A DNA stretch of 64,000 nucleotides, taken from Chrysophaeum taylorii. Its lineage: Eukaryota > Sar > Pelagophyceae > Pelagomonadales > Pelagomonadaceae. Every line of letters starts with the position of its first letter. Within the stretch, counting starts at the first letter, position 1. The notes beneath the pieces were generated by a model. The model was not told the origin of the DNA. It was given only the letters and a program-made list of their open reading frames with translations, and searched no databases. The stretch is from assembly GCA_029834535.1 (NCBI GenBank), contig JAQMWT010000040.1, forward strand, positions 124,001-188,000, read 5' to 3'. Of the stretch, positions 28,762 to 37,875 are shown piece by piece. The translations under genes and the position numbers were made by a program.

Positions 28762-29458
28762 ATGGAAATGACCGTGCCGACCGCCAACCCGCTCAACGCG
28801 AGATCCGGAGCCCCCGTGTACGTGGCTCTTGTCCCCGGAGGAAGGCCCAACCCGTCGTCAAATCTGTCGATCCTTTCCGGGTTTGGCGACGACGAAGACG
28901 CGGAAATACATCGTTTATCAAAACTCGTTATTCAACTCGCGGTCGTTAATTGTCTCGTGAGCGTGACGATTCGCGTCGTCGCGCTCGTCATCGCGATCGT
29001 CTACTCGCTTTACTCGCAAATTCTGTCTTTCTTCGTCAACGTATTGTTTTCGCTTCTGGTTCTCTACCTCGGCATCCGTGGCGTAAAGACTCGAAACGCC
29101 CAGTGCGCGCCCTGTTGCTGCGGCCCGCTGACGGCCTTCTACGTCGTCTACATCGTGCTCGCCGTCGTCGAAGCGATGGACGTGCTAGTCGCTCTCATCA
29201 ATCGATTCGTCGTCCTCACCCTCGTCGACGTTTTTTTTCTCGTGCTCTACGCGGTCACGGCCGAGCAGGCACGCAGATTACTCGAGGTCCTCGCCCTCGC
29301 AGCCGACGGCGAAGTCACGCTCCCGCCCCCCCAGCTCTCGTCGCCTCCCCTCGCTGTGAGTTCTTTCTGCGTTCTTTTCTTTATGCCCTTCCTTTCTTGT
29401 GTAGGAAGCGACGGAAATCGGCGTCGCCAAGCCTGGGGCACCCGAAGACAACGCATGA
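28762..29458 (+). CDS. four-TM membrane protein of unknown function
   Basis: ATG 28762, with one 49-base intron at 29356-29404 (GTGAGTTC...TTGTGTAG). Splicing joins SSPPLA to EATEIGVAKPGAPEDNA and then a stop; reading through gives a long junk tail. The 215-residue product has a ~50-residue cytosolic N-terminus and four hydrophobic helices: KLVIQLAVVNCLVSVTIRVV, LYSQILSFFVNVLFSLLVLY, PLTAFYVVYIVLAVVEAMDV and LTLVDVFFLVLYAVTAEQA. A Cys cluster (CAPCCCGP) lies between helices 2 and 3. The overall plan is tetraspan-like, but no family motif is recognised. It is probably a plasma-membrane or endomembrane protein. Confidence 0.75.
29356..29404 (+). other. 49-base intron of 4-TM gene
   Basis: Donor GTGAGT and acceptor TGTGTAG with a pyrimidine-rich middle; it falls between codons. 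Its removal yields a short acidic C-terminus and an early natural stop. Confidence 0.75.
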
Positions 29459-30223
29459 ACTGCTGCCCGCGCGTACTTTGCCATGTGCTGCCGGCCGGCC
29501 GACCGACCGACCGGCCGATATGGCTGCTGGGATGGATGATGCTTGGTCCCCCGAATCTTGACGACCCCTCCCCTGTATGGTGGGTCAGGGGGGATCTTCT
29601 TCTTCTCCTCTCGTTGTGCTTTCCCATCATCAAGGTAGGATATTTGAACTGCTCTCCTCGTATGCTCTCTATTCTTCTTTAACGAAAACAAAACTCTGCG
29701 TGTTTCCTGGGCGTGCGAGACTGCGACTTGCCCACTTGCCCACTTGCCCACTTCCCCACTTCTCAGGAGGGGGGGGGGGTACTCGCGACACCTTCCCAGA
29801 AGGCGACGGAGGACGTTGAGAGAGAAACAACAATGGAGCCTCCTGGTCTCACAACACTGGTACCCCCCAGCCAGAAATCGAATTTTCTGGTGCCATCCGT
29901 GATTTTTTTGAGAGAATGGGAGAAGAAACTACTACAACCTCTATCGCGCGGGTCCCAACACCGCCCGGATGCGAGATCCCACTCGATTCGACTCGATTCC
30001 ACCAGATTATTTTGGCGTTATGACGTCGAAATTGAATGTTTAGTTTGAAAAATCAGTTATTGAACTTTTCCATCTTTTCTGGTATCTTTTCGTTGATTCT
30101 GGGAAAATATTATGACAATATCAGCGACATGCCCAGCGAAAAATGTGTTCCTTCAATGTGCAAGTGGTGCTCCATCGCCGTCAACCTGCTCTTTTGAAAT
30201 TCGAGGCTAGGACCCCCGCTTGG
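29459..30223. other. intergenic, low-complexity
   Basis: CCGACCGACCGACC near 29500, a GCCCACTT tandem near 29728-29760 and poly-G at ~29768. The ORFs are short and incoherent. The right edge has a CTT tract (30244-30280) that is the poly-Glu coding end of the next gene. Confidence 0.45.
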
Positions 30224-30961
30224 CTAACGGTCGGACTCCCCCTTTTCTTCTTCTTCTTCTTCTTCTTCTTCTTCTTCTTGTTCTCGGGGAAAGTTGAGCG
30301 GGATCCCCGGGGGGAGTGGTACTTGGAAGGCGTTGAGGAGCAGAGCGATGTGGGAGTAGAGGCCGAGGGTCATTACGAGGTCGACGAGGGGCTGTTCGCC
30401 TCCGAGAGCGTTGAGAACGGCGGCATGCGTCTTGTCGGAGACGCGCGACGTCGCGTCGAGCTCGAGGGCGTAAGCGTAGGCCGCGCGCTGGGCTCTTGAA
30501 GCGTCTCGGAGGCGCGGAGGGGCCACGAGGTTCTTGACATCGGCTATCGTCGGCGCGGCGACGCCGGCGGCGACCGCGAGACGCTCGTGCGCGTACCACT
30601 CGAACTCGGCGCGTCGTCGCGCAGCGATGGCGAGGATGCCGACCTCGGAGACGTCGGACGGACAACTCGAATCGTGACGGCACGCTCGAGCGAGTCGCTC
30701 TAGAGACTCGCCGATTGCCGGACTTGCCGCGACGTACGCGTTCCAGGGACCAACCAGCGACCCGTCCTCGTTGGTCACGCCGAACCCGCCTTTGGCCGCC
30801 GTAACGCCCCGGTCTTTTTTTATGCGATCGTACAGTGCGACCTGTGCGGTCGACATCGACCCCGGGACGCGCGGCTGGAGACGCCGCGGTCGTGTCATCG
30901 ACCGACGCATCATGTCCACGTAGCTCTCGCCCGACGAGTCGTACGTCATCGAGGCCACCAT
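30224..30961 (-). CDS. carboxymuconolactone decarboxylase-family protein
   Basis: Open frame with candidate ATGs at 31132, 31012 and 30961. I use 30961 (MVASMTYDSS) because the others overlap the signal peptide of the divergent gene. The CMD/AhpD-type all-helical core spans most of the protein: NAYVAASPAIGESLERLARA, SEVGILAIAARRRAEFEWYA followed by HERLAVAAGV, and LVDLVMTLGLYSHIALLLNA. The E-W-x-x-H signature of the family is present (EFEWYAHE), and there is no CxxC, so it is closer to the non-peroxidase CMD branch. It ends in a run of glutamates encoded by the CTT tract. The substrate cannot be told. No leader; probably cytosolic. Confidence 0.75.
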   Translation of the reverse strand: MVASMTYDSSGESYVDMMRRSMTRPRRLQPRVPGSMSTAQVALYDRIKKDRGVTAAKGGFGVTNEDGSLVGPWNAYVAASPAIGESLERLARACRHDSSCPSDVSEVGILAIAARRRAEFEWYAHERLAVAAGVAAPTIADVKNLVAPPRLRDASRAQRAAYAYALELDATSRVSDKTHAAVLNALGGEQPLVDLVMTLGLYSHIALLLNAFQVPLPPGIPLNFPREQEEEEEEEEEEEKGESDR

Positions 30962-31010
30962 CTCGCGCGGCAGCTTCTTGCCGTCGGTCCACAAACAACG
31001 ACGACTCCTC

Positions 31011-32159
31011 ATGAGGAGGGTTTTGGTTGTTGTTGTTGTCATAACAACGGCCGTCGCCGCCGCCTCTGACGAGTGCGCGAGCGTGACGTGCCGGTGGCAA
31101 GGAGGATCGAAAAATGGCAGCATCGCGCTCATCTACTATGCCCCCCCAACCCTCGCGAGTGGGGACGTTGGCCTCGAGCGCGCGATCGAGATTCTGGAGC
31201 GAAATTCGCAGCGGCGAGTGTCGTGGATGAACACGGCGCTCCTCGAGGGCGCCGTGGTGGCCTACGCCGGCGAACTCTGCGACTTTTTGACAGCCCGCTT
31301 CGTCCACGTCATGGTCAAATCGAACTGGGACTACGTTGTAGACCGCTTCGTGCGCGAATACCTGTGGCGCGCCGACGGTTCGGCGTGCCCCGTATCGCGG
31401 TCCTTGCAGATCGCGGGCTCGTTCCCCCCGCCGTTCCCAGCCATGGAGTTCTACGATCTCCTGTTCTACGAGACGCATTGGTACTCCCGAACCTTCCTCG
31501 GCGAGTACCGCGGAATATCCGCGCACGCTTTTGGCGTCGACGCGAACGACGCTCGAAGAAGATGCGCCGCCGCGACGCCACGCGATACCTGGGACTGGGT
31601 CTTCGTTGGGGCTTTCGCCGACCACGCCGGCTTCAAGAGGCCGCACCGCATCGCGACCCGCGACGGCCGTCGCCTCGCGATCGGCAAGCTACGCGACAAC
31701 TCGCCCGACGGCCCGCGCGTGTCCGAGGCCGCGAGACCCGTCGTCGAGGCGCTCGAGAGCGCTGGCGTCGAGGTTCGAGACCCCGTTCCCTGGGATGCCC
31801 TGCCCGACGTCCTCGCAGCTGCGAAAAACGTCCTAGTGCCCGACGATTGGCGCGGAGGCGGCGAGAGAGCCGTCCTCGAGGCCCGCGCCTGCGCCCGTTC
31901 GAGCGTCGTCGTCGAGCCCGACAACCCAAAGCTCCAAGAGCTGGCCGCCGGTCCGCTCTACACGACGCTCTACTACGCAGGCCAGCTCGAAGCCGGCTTC
32001 CTCGAGCTCGAGGCGAGACTTGCTGCGCGCGACGCGAGCACCTGCGGACTCGCTGCCTTGGCGGCCTTTCCGCAGCCAGATCGCTGGTGTTGGAAGAGCG
32101 ACGCCTTCCTATCTCGGGTCGATCTCCACCTCGACCGCCGCGATTACTTTTTTTCGTAA
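31011..32159 (+). CDS. secretory GT-B glycosyltransferase-like protein
   Basis: The ATG at 31011 opens a strong signal peptide (MRRVLVVVVVITTAVAAASD). The N-terminal half (residues ~30-190) contains LIYYAPPTLASGDVGLERAI and EFYDLLFYETHWYSRTFLGE. The C-terminal half resembles the nucleotide-sugar-binding half of GT-B enzymes: WVFVGAFADHAGFKRPHRI, then VVEALESAGVEVRDP, AAAKNVLVPDDWRGGGERAV and ARSSVVVEPDNPKLQEL. The G-G-E-R-A-V-LEA run matches the usual 'E..G....EA.a.G.Pvv' pattern in order. It has no C-terminal retention signal and no TM other than the leader. ER/Golgi location is inferred. Its start codon overlaps an alternative start of the minus-strand CMD gene (both in CATG at 31010-31013). 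Confidence 0.6.
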   Translation: MRRVLVVVVVITTAVAAASDECASVTCRWQGGSKNGSIALIYYAPPTLASGDVGLERAIEILERNSQRRVSWMNTALLEGAVVAYAGELCDFLTARFVHVMVKSNWDYVVDRFVREYLWRADGSACPVSRSLQIAGSFPPPFPAMEFYDLLFYETHWYSRTFLGEYRGISAHAFGVDANDARRRCAAATPRDTWDWVFVGAFADHAGFKRPHRIATRDGRRLAIGKLRDNSPDGPRVSEAARPVVEALESAGVEVRDPVPWDALPDVLAAAKNVLVPDDWRGGGERAVLEARACARSSVVVEPDNPKLQELAAGPLYTTLYYAGQLEAGFLELEARLAARDASTCGLAALAAFPQPDRWCWKSDAFLSRVDLHLDRRDYFFS

Positions 32160-32315
32160 AAAAATCGTCGTCTTCTCTCAGTTTTTCCTTCCTTCCTTCC
32201 TTCCTCCCTCCCTCCTTCAAGAGCCTATACTACGACTCCCTTTTTTACCCCCCCAGACGTGTCGCGCATCCACAAAGAAAAAAGGTGGTGGGAGAGCAGG
32301 CATCGGGCGAAGAAG

Positions 32316-34097
32316 ATGATGTCGACGGCGGAACTCGAGAGTTGGTGCTACGAGCAGATGGATCGTATGGAGGAAGAGAAGGCGAAAAAGGGAGAAGAAG
32401 ATACTCCAGCGCCGAATGATGAGGAGGTGCCTCCGCCGGTGGTGCAGCCCGCCGCGAAAAAGGAGGTCGTGCGGGCGACGATTCGGGGGACGGAGGGGTT
32501 TCGGGAGGTGCCGCGGGAAGGGCAGGTGGTGTGGGTAAACGTGATGGTGTGGCAGCGGTCGGGGGAGCTCGGGGACGAGCCCGGTCCGCATCCGGACGAG
32601 AGCGATGCCGTCGCGTCTCGCGCCAATTTTCCCTACGAGATCGGCGGTGCCAAGAGCGACGATGCGACGACTACAAGCGACGACGACGATCTCGACGAGT
32701 GGCTGCAGCTGCCGGCGGCGTGCGTGGCGTCGAAGGCGCCGTGGTGTGGGGCGTTGGACGCTTGCCTGGTGTCGCAAGCGATGGGCGAGGTTTGCGTTCT
32801 AGAGACGCGCGAGTGGCGGGTGGAATGCGAGCTCTTGGAGATTATGGTGGAAGCCGACGTCGTCGACACGAGCTCGGCGCGTGCCCAGGGCGTGGTAGGG
32901 TACGCGAAGACGCGCCGGCTCTCGGGTCGGCGAAGCAGCGGCAAGGACCGCGGCGACGGATGCGTCGTCTACGGCAAGCTTCGCGTCGTATACTCGACCG
33001 CGAAGGAATTGAAACCCGAGTGGTTCGGGGGTCTGGATAAGATCGTCGCCACGTTAGGGGACGGGAAGTTAGCCGAGGGCTTCGACGCGGCGCTCTCCAA
33101 GTCGTGCGGCCCCAACACCAAGCACCTCGTCGCTCTCGGCGGCGATTTTTTGCGCGGCGACGACGACCCGCCTCAGATCGGCTGCCTTTGCGTTGAGGTG
33201 ACCGTCGAGGCCATCGACGACTCGAAGAGCATGGCCGACCCCATGTCGCTCGCGATGGACCTCAAGGAGAAGCGCGCGATCGAGCTCAAGGACCGCGGCG
33301 CCCGGCTGTGGGCGGCCGGCAGGTACCGTCGCGCGGAGGTCGTCTGGAACGCCGGGGTGAAGTTGTTTAACTTTATTAAACCCGAAGACTCGGGGTTCGA
33401 CCCGAAGGACGTCCACCTCAAGGAAAACGAGCGCGGACGCCGCGCCTCGATCCCATTGCTCTTGAACGAAGCTCTGGCTATGCGTAGGCGCGGCGATCTC
33501 TCGAACGCTCTCCAGAATTTGAACGAAGCCGTCGAGAACGACGGGAACCACGTCAAGGCGTTGTATCGCCGGGGGCAGGTCCGCATCGACCTCGTCGACT
33601 GGGAGGGCGCCAAAGACGACTTCCGGCGGTGCCTTGACCTCGGCGGACCCGAGGCCCAAGTCCGAGCGGAACTGAAGAGGCTCCGCAAACTCGAGAGAAA
33701 GCAAGACGCCAAAGACGGAAAGTATTTCAAGGACGCCTTCGCCGACGACCGCGACGAACTCTACGATGACAAAAAAGTCGATCCCCTCAAAGTAGCCAAG
33801 GCCCGCGACGTTATCCGGGAGGAAAAAAATAAGCCGAAACCCACGTTTTCCAACGTGGTCAAGAAGACGACCACCACCGACTGGACGGCATCCTATTCCA
33901 CCAAGGCGCGACCCAAGATCGTCTCCGACGCCCCCGAAGGCAGCACCAACGTCGTCACGATCGACGACCTCGACGCGGAGATCGAGGAGATCCACGACGA
34001 GGAGCAAGAGGCCTCTCGTCGAGCGAAAGAAGCCTACTACAACACGCAGATCGGCTTGGGCAACATGCGTCTCCACCTGCCGCCAGAAAAACAATAA
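32316..34097 (+). CDS. FKBP-like TPR co-chaperone-type protein
   Basis: Preferred start is ATG 32316 (MMSTAELESWCYEQMDRM), 593 residues; upstream codons lack an ATG. Residues ~60-330 hold two degenerate FKBP-like regions, recognisable by ALDACLVSQAMGEVCVLETR and KLAEGFDAALSKSC. The prolyl-isomerase pocket aromatics are largely absent, so it is probably inactive as an isomerase. Residues ~330-490 form a TPR domain as in FKBP4/5/ROF proteins: AIELKDRGARLWAAGRYRRA, LNEALAMRRRGDLSNALQNL and VKALYRRGQVRIDLVDWEGA. These usually bind the Hsp90/Hsp70 EEVD tail. The C-terminal ~100 residues are charged and disordered. It acts in the cytosol or nucleus. Confidence 0.8.
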   Translation: MMSTAELESWCYEQMDRMEEEKAKKGEEDTPAPNDEEVPPPVVQPAAKKEVVRATIRGTEGFREVPREGQVVWVNVMVWQRSGELGDEPGPHPDESDAVASRANFPYEIGGAKSDDATTTSDDDDLDEWLQLPAACVASKAPWCGALDACLVSQAMGEVCVLETREWRVECELLEIMVEADVVDTSSARAQGVVGYAKTRRLSGRRSSGKDRGDGCVVYGKLRVVYSTAKELKPEWFGGLDKIVATLGDGKLAEGFDAALSKSCGPNTKHLVALGGDFLRGDDDPPQIGCLCVEVTVEAIDDSKSMADPMSLAMDLKEKRAIELKDRGARLWAAGRYRRAEVVWNAGVKLFNFIKPEDSGFDPKDVHLKENERGRRASIPLLLNEALAMRRRGDLSNALQNLNEAVENDGNHVKALYRRGQVRIDLVDWEGAKDDFRRCLDLGGPEAQVRAELKRLRKLERKQDAKDGKYFKDAFADDRDELYDDKKVDPLKVAKARDVIREEKNKPKPTFSNVVKKTTTTDWTASYSTKARPKIVSDAPEGSTNVVTIDDLDAEIEEIHDEEQEASRRAKEAYYNTQIGLGNMRLHLPPEKQ

Positions 34098-34273
34098 TAA
34101 TATTAGGAAAATACCCTAGGTTTGTGCGCGACATGGGAGAACGAGCGAGGTCGTTTTCCTAAATAGCGTGTCGTTGTATGTTCTGGCGGCGATTCCTTCG
34201 GCCGGCGGTACTATGAGATGATATGAGATGCTCTCATTCTTTATACTACATACACGCGCAGCACAAAAAAAGG

Positions 34274-34309
<36 letters not shown>

Positions 34310-34532
34310 AAAGTGCGTCTCTAATATTTTTTTTGTTGTCGGCGGAAGAAACACACTTTCGTCGTCGTCGTTATTAGATAGGTACGGCGACGCCCGCCCG
34401 CCCGTTGATTGTGGGAATGTGATTTGGTACCTCGTAGAGCCGCGGCGAGCCCCTACCGTGTGGGTGGTGTGAAGGCGCATGGTCAGCAGACAAGAGTGAC
34501 ACGGTCAGGTGCTGCTTTTGAGGCATCATCCT
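34098..34532. other. intergenic with GCT repeat
   Basis: A (GCT)n tract of about 12 units lies at ~34274-34310, plus ATGAGATG repeats near 34215. No gene. Confidence 0.5.
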
Positions 34533-35264
34533 TTACGGGCGCTGGGGCGGGGCGCTGCGGATAGTAGGGGGCTGTGTGTGGCCAGGCCACTTTTCGTCGG
34601 TTTTTGTAGCTTTGCGAATGGGAAAGAGACGAAACGGCGCAGCAAGCGTATCGAGAAAAATCTTGCGGCGCCGCGTGCGCTGTTGCTGCTTGAGCAATTT
34701 TCGTTGCTTCCTTAGCTGCCGTAAGTTCGAGTGGTACAAGGGGCCGCGCTGCTCTTCGAGGGAAGAAGAAATCGTGTCTACCGGCAGAAAGACGCGTCGC
34801 CGGGATTTCATGATCGACCTCCTGGCAGAAGGCTTCTTCTCGTCGAGCTTGAAATCCACGGTTAACTCGGCGGACGACGATTTGGTGGACGCGCTAGTTT
34901 GAGCGTGGCTCCGCCGCGCTAATACGTCTTCTTCCATAGCTTCTCGGTTCTCTTCTTTGGTCTCTTCGTCGTTGCCCGTCGCGTCGAACATGGTCGGATC
35001 GATTTTTTTGCGGCGCCGACGCGTGCCGTAAGCACGGCCATCATCATCGCGCAACAACGTGTGTCCTTCGCAGCAGCGCGTGCAGGGCCGACAGCACACT
35101 CCTTGATGGGGCGGACAGCAGCATCGCTGGAAAATACCGCGCGACCGCGCGTCGTCATCGTCCTGTCGCTGCCTATCGAGGCGCTTAGCCTCGGTCTTGA
35201 GGCGGCGTCGCGCGTCGTTGCGGAGCTGTTTCCGCCTTTTATTACTAGAGGTGTTAATCATCAT
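34533..35264 (-). CDS. basic protein with Cys cluster, unknown
   Basis: This is a 243-residue frame with ATG at 35264. A highly basic N-terminus (SNKRRKQLRNDARRRLKTEA) is followed by a dense Cys motif (residues ~47-68): RCCCPPHQGVCCRPCTRCCE. The rest is charged, with an acidic Glu/Asp stretch, then RRSIMKSRRRVFLPVDTISS and a basic C-terminal half. The Cys spacing could bind zinc or be palmitoylated; no known family fits. Its start is 175 bases from the divergent ankyrin gene. The frame is long and low-complexity-free over the Cys cluster, but coding status is not certain. Confidence 0.5.
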   Translation of the reverse strand: MMINTSSNKRRKQLRNDARRRLKTEAKRLDRQRQDDDDARSRGIFQRCCCPPHQGVCCRPCTRCCEGHTLLRDDDGRAYGTRRRRKKIDPTMFDATGNDEETKEENREAMEEDVLARRSHAQTSASTKSSSAELTVDFKLDEKKPSARRSIMKSRRRVFLPVDTISSSLEEQRGPLYHSNLRQLRKQRKLLKQQQRTRRRKIFLDTLAAPFRLFPIRKATKTDEKWPGHTQPPTIRSAPPQRP

Positions 35265-35438
35265 CGGGTGGTGTTGTCCACCACCACCATCAAATTCCTT
35301 CCAACACTTAAAGAAGTTTTTTTTTTCCTTGCCAAAGAAGTGACGTCACGGCATAGGATTATATATATGAAAGCCCATAGATGTAGAGGAGGATGATGTA
35401 CAGGTAATCAATTTGAAAATGTTATACTAGAGAAGCGA

Positions 35439-36248
35439 ATGTTGTTGTTGTTGTTGTTGCGACGGTCCGTCCTGGTGGTGTTCGCCTTGGGCTTCGCGGA
35501 GGAAATGCACGATGTCCAGGTGATCGAATTGTACGGTGACGTGGTTGAAGAAGAGCTCGACCCGAAAAAGTGGGGACCACGCGTCGTCCCCCCCCGCAGC
35601 AAGAACACGAAGCGGACGCCGCCAGAGAAGACGATGAGCAACCAAGCCGCCCGGAAGATCGGAAAGGAGTTCGAGGCGGCCGTTCAGGCCGGAGACGTCG
35701 AGGCAATTCGATCGTGGCTCGACGCGGGTTTCGACGTCGAGGCCTCGGCGCTCCCCGAGGTACGGCGTCTCGGGTACACGCCTCTCATCAACGCCGTAGT
35801 GTACCGCCACCCTTCCGTCCTCGAGCTGCTGCTCGAGCGCGGCGCAGATCCCGACGTCCGCTCGATTTGGATGACCTCCCCGCTCTCTATCGCGGCGCAC
35901 TGCAAGCCCGACGACCCGGTCGCGATCGACCGCTGTCTCGAGTGCGTCGACCTTCTGCTCGCCTACGGCGCGGACATCAACGGGCGCACCGACGATGGCT
36001 GGACGCCCCTCTTCCATGCCGCGCGGGCGCGCAACATGAAGATCCTCCATCACCTCCTCGCCAACGGCGCTGACCCGAATCTCGTCGAGACGTGGAACAA
36101 CGAAAAGAAGACTCACGACGCGGCGTACCTCCGCGACTACCTCGACCACGCCCTGCTTCGCTCGAGTCCAGATTGGGCGGAGTGTCTCCGTGGCAAGCCT
36201 CAAGTCAAAGGCAACTGCAACAAAGTCCAAGCGTGGGCGAGGGTATGA
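35439..36248 (+). CDS. secreted ankyrin-repeat protein
   Basis: ATG 35439, 269 residues. A hydrophobic leader (MLLLLLLRRSVLVVFALGFA), made partly by a TTG repeat, would send it to the ER. Residues ~75-215 contain about four ankyrin repeats: FEAAVQAGDVEAIRSWLDAG, GYTPLINAVVYRHPSVLELL then LERGADPDV, ECVDLLLAYGADINGRTDDG and GWTPLFHAARARNMKILHHL. An internal ATG (MSNQAARKIG, ~35634) just before the repeats would give a cytosolic form without leader, which is the more usual place for ankyrin proteins; both starts are possible. The C-terminus is short, with two cysteines. Partner unknown. Confidence 0.75.
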   Translation: MLLLLLLRRSVLVVFALGFAEEMHDVQVIELYGDVVEEELDPKKWGPRVVPPRSKNTKRTPPEKTMSNQAARKIGKEFEAAVQAGDVEAIRSWLDAGFDVEASALPEVRRLGYTPLINAVVYRHPSVLELLLERGADPDVRSIWMTSPLSIAAHCKPDDPVAIDRCLECVDLLLAYGADINGRTDDGWTPLFHAARARNMKILHHLLANGADPNLVETWNNEKKTHDAAYLRDYLDHALLRSSPDWAECLRGKPQVKGNCNKVQAWARV

Positions 36249-36628
36249 ATGGTGGTGGCCCTCATCTCATCATACTTCTCTCGCAGGCTGGGATCGAAAA
36301 GCGCGACCAAAAACGACGGCAGCAGCAGGCGCACCGCCCGGATAAAGGCGACGACGCCGACGCACGAAACAGCAGCGAGTCACCCGCCGCCGCCGCGACA
36401 GTGAGACGCGCCGTCGATCTTCGTGATGATGGTGACGACGGTCGCCGCAGGTTCCGGATGAACTATGACCGTCCGCCAGTGGTCGTGCGACCCCCCCCAC
36501 GCATTACAGCAACAACAAAAAAGGCGGGGGTTGGTTGGTTTGTTGTCTTAGAAATGTATTAACGGTCTTCTTTGATCCCACAACGGCCAGTAGTATAAAG
36601 CGGCCGATGTTGTGAAGAGAAGAGGCAT
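36249..36628. other. intergenic, no gene supported
   Basis: An ORF on each strand (minus 36270-36500, plus 36092-36562) is Arg/Ala-rich and unsupported. A poly-C run lies at ~36490. The stretch before 36629 is presumably a promoter. Confidence 0.4.
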
Positions 36629-37204
36629 ATGGAGGCGCTAGACGTGGACTTTTTTCAACCCGAGCTGTCGGAACGGAGCGTGAGCCTGCTACCTGATGGT
36701 ACGACGTGCTACGCGGCGACCTATTTTGCGTCCAAGGAACAGTACTGCTACGCGACGGTCCTGTTCGCGATCACGCCGCCTTTGATGGTGATGACTTCGC
36801 TCGGCGGGCAAGGGCTGCGCACGGCGAGCCTCGTCGTATTCTTCGGGTGTCTTGGGTTTCTCCTCGCCTGGCATGCCCTGCGGTACCGGAGATACCTCGG
36901 CGAGGTCCGCGCTGGGTGCCACATGCAAGGTATTTTTCTTTTCGTTGCGACGCGCGATGTTGTCGTGAGATTTCACCGGCCCCTCGGCGGCGATGTCGAG
37001 GCGTCGCTTTCTCGCGACACCGTCGTCGCCGTCACCGTGCGGCGCTCCTGCTGCCGGGACTGCCTCGTCATCGACAGGAGCGGGACTGGGGCGCCGTCCC
37101 GCATTCTAATTCCGAGCTCCTGGCTCGTCGACGCCCCGGCTACCATCGCCGCCGAAATCGAGACCTTTCTCGGAGTCTCGCACCACCACTTCGCCGACTT
37201 GTAG
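36629..37204 (+). CDS. two-TM protein with PH-like C-terminal domain
   Basis: ATG 36629, 191 residues. A ~40-residue N-terminus precedes two close membrane helices (residues ~41-85: YATVLFAITPPLMVMTSLGG and TASLVVFFGCLGFLLAWHAL). The C-terminal ~100 residues are beta-rich and end in an amphipathic helix: GIFLFVATRDVVVRFHRPLG, TVVAVTVRRSC, ILIPSSWLVDAPATIAAEIE. That is the plan of bacterial-PH/DUF-type membrane proteins, a hairpin anchor with a cytosolic PH-like fold. The assignment rests on layout, not on a signature motif. Function unknown. Confidence 0.65.
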   Translation: MEALDVDFFQPELSERSVSLLPDGTTCYAATYFASKEQYCYATVLFAITPPLMVMTSLGGQGLRTASLVVFFGCLGFLLAWHALRYRRYLGEVRAGCHMQGIFLFVATRDVVVRFHRPLGGDVEASLSRDTVVAVTVRRSCCRDCLVIDRSGTGAPSRILIPSSWLVDAPATIAAEIETFLGVSHHHFADL

Positions 37205-37429
37205 GGGGGGGGGGGCGAGGGCAGAGCTCGCCAAAAAAACCGAACCCTAGGTTAATAACCCCAAGCCCCACTTGTAAAAGCGACCGCCCTACGTCGTTGC
37301 GTCCTTAACTTCCGACGAGCCCAGCTGGGTCATTCACATCCTCCCTCGCTCGCCCCGCGCTCTACTCGCCTCGCTCTGCCACTCTGCTATATTATTATTA
37401 TGCCCGAACACTCCTAATAATAACCCCTA

Positions 37430-37846
37430 ATGATACTACCCTTTTTTTACTTTAGTCCTAAACCTGCGTATCATGCCGACGGTTGTGAATTCTCGCGACT
37501 CGTGCCGGAGATGACGATGTTTTCTTGTTGTGTGACTCGAGCGGCACCTCTTCCGACAGCGCCGCCGCCGCCGCCGCCGCTTCCACCCCCCCGACGCCCA
37601 CCCCAACGGTCGCCGCTGCGGGACGCCGCGGCGGTGATCGTCAACGCGCCGGTCGCCGAAACGCCCAAGGTCGAGCGTCTCCGGCGGCGAAAGCAGAGCC
37701 CTTTGTTCAAGGGCTCGTGGCACGGCGGCCCCGGCTTTGGGGTTGGAGGGTGCTCCTGGGAGCGCGTCGCCGCCGGACATTATCTGCCCAAAAAGGACGC
37801 CGCCGCCGCCGCCGCCCTAAGGCGCGCGTCCGAAAACGAAAATTGA
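37430..37846 (+). CDS. small Pro/Ala-rich protein, unknown
   Basis: 138 residues from ATG 37430; a start at MTMFSCCVTRAAPLP (~37514) is as likely. It has a poly-Pro segment (PPPPPPLPPPRRPP), then a coherent segment with VERLRRRKQSPLFKGSWHGG and FGVGGCSWERVAAGHYLPKK, and a poly-Ala end. The Gly/Trp-containing middle looks like real coding sequence. It converges on the 383-residue minus-strand gene, with 29 bases between the stops. No family recognised. Confidence 0.45.
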   Translation: MILPFFYFSPKPAYHADGCEFSRLVPEMTMFSCCVTRAAPLPTAPPPPPPLPPPRRPPQRSPLRDAAAVIVNAPVAETPKVERLRRRKQSPLFKGSWHGGPGFGVGGCSWERVAAGHYLPKKDAAAAAALRRASENEN

Positions 37847-37875
37847 TTAGGTAGTATCCAAGACCACCACCACCA

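Noticed and set aside
30207-31646. 479-residue minus-strand ORF
   Set aside because: Frame-shifted shadow over the CMD gene and antisense of the GT-like gene; Arg-rich without motifs.
31073-32419. 448-residue plus-strand ORF
   Set aside because: Shadow of the GT-like gene in another frame; Arg-rich composition typical of GC-rich off-frames.
33069-34094. 341-residue minus-strand ORF
   Set aside because: Antisense of the FKBP/TPR gene; TPR motifs are clear on the plus strand.
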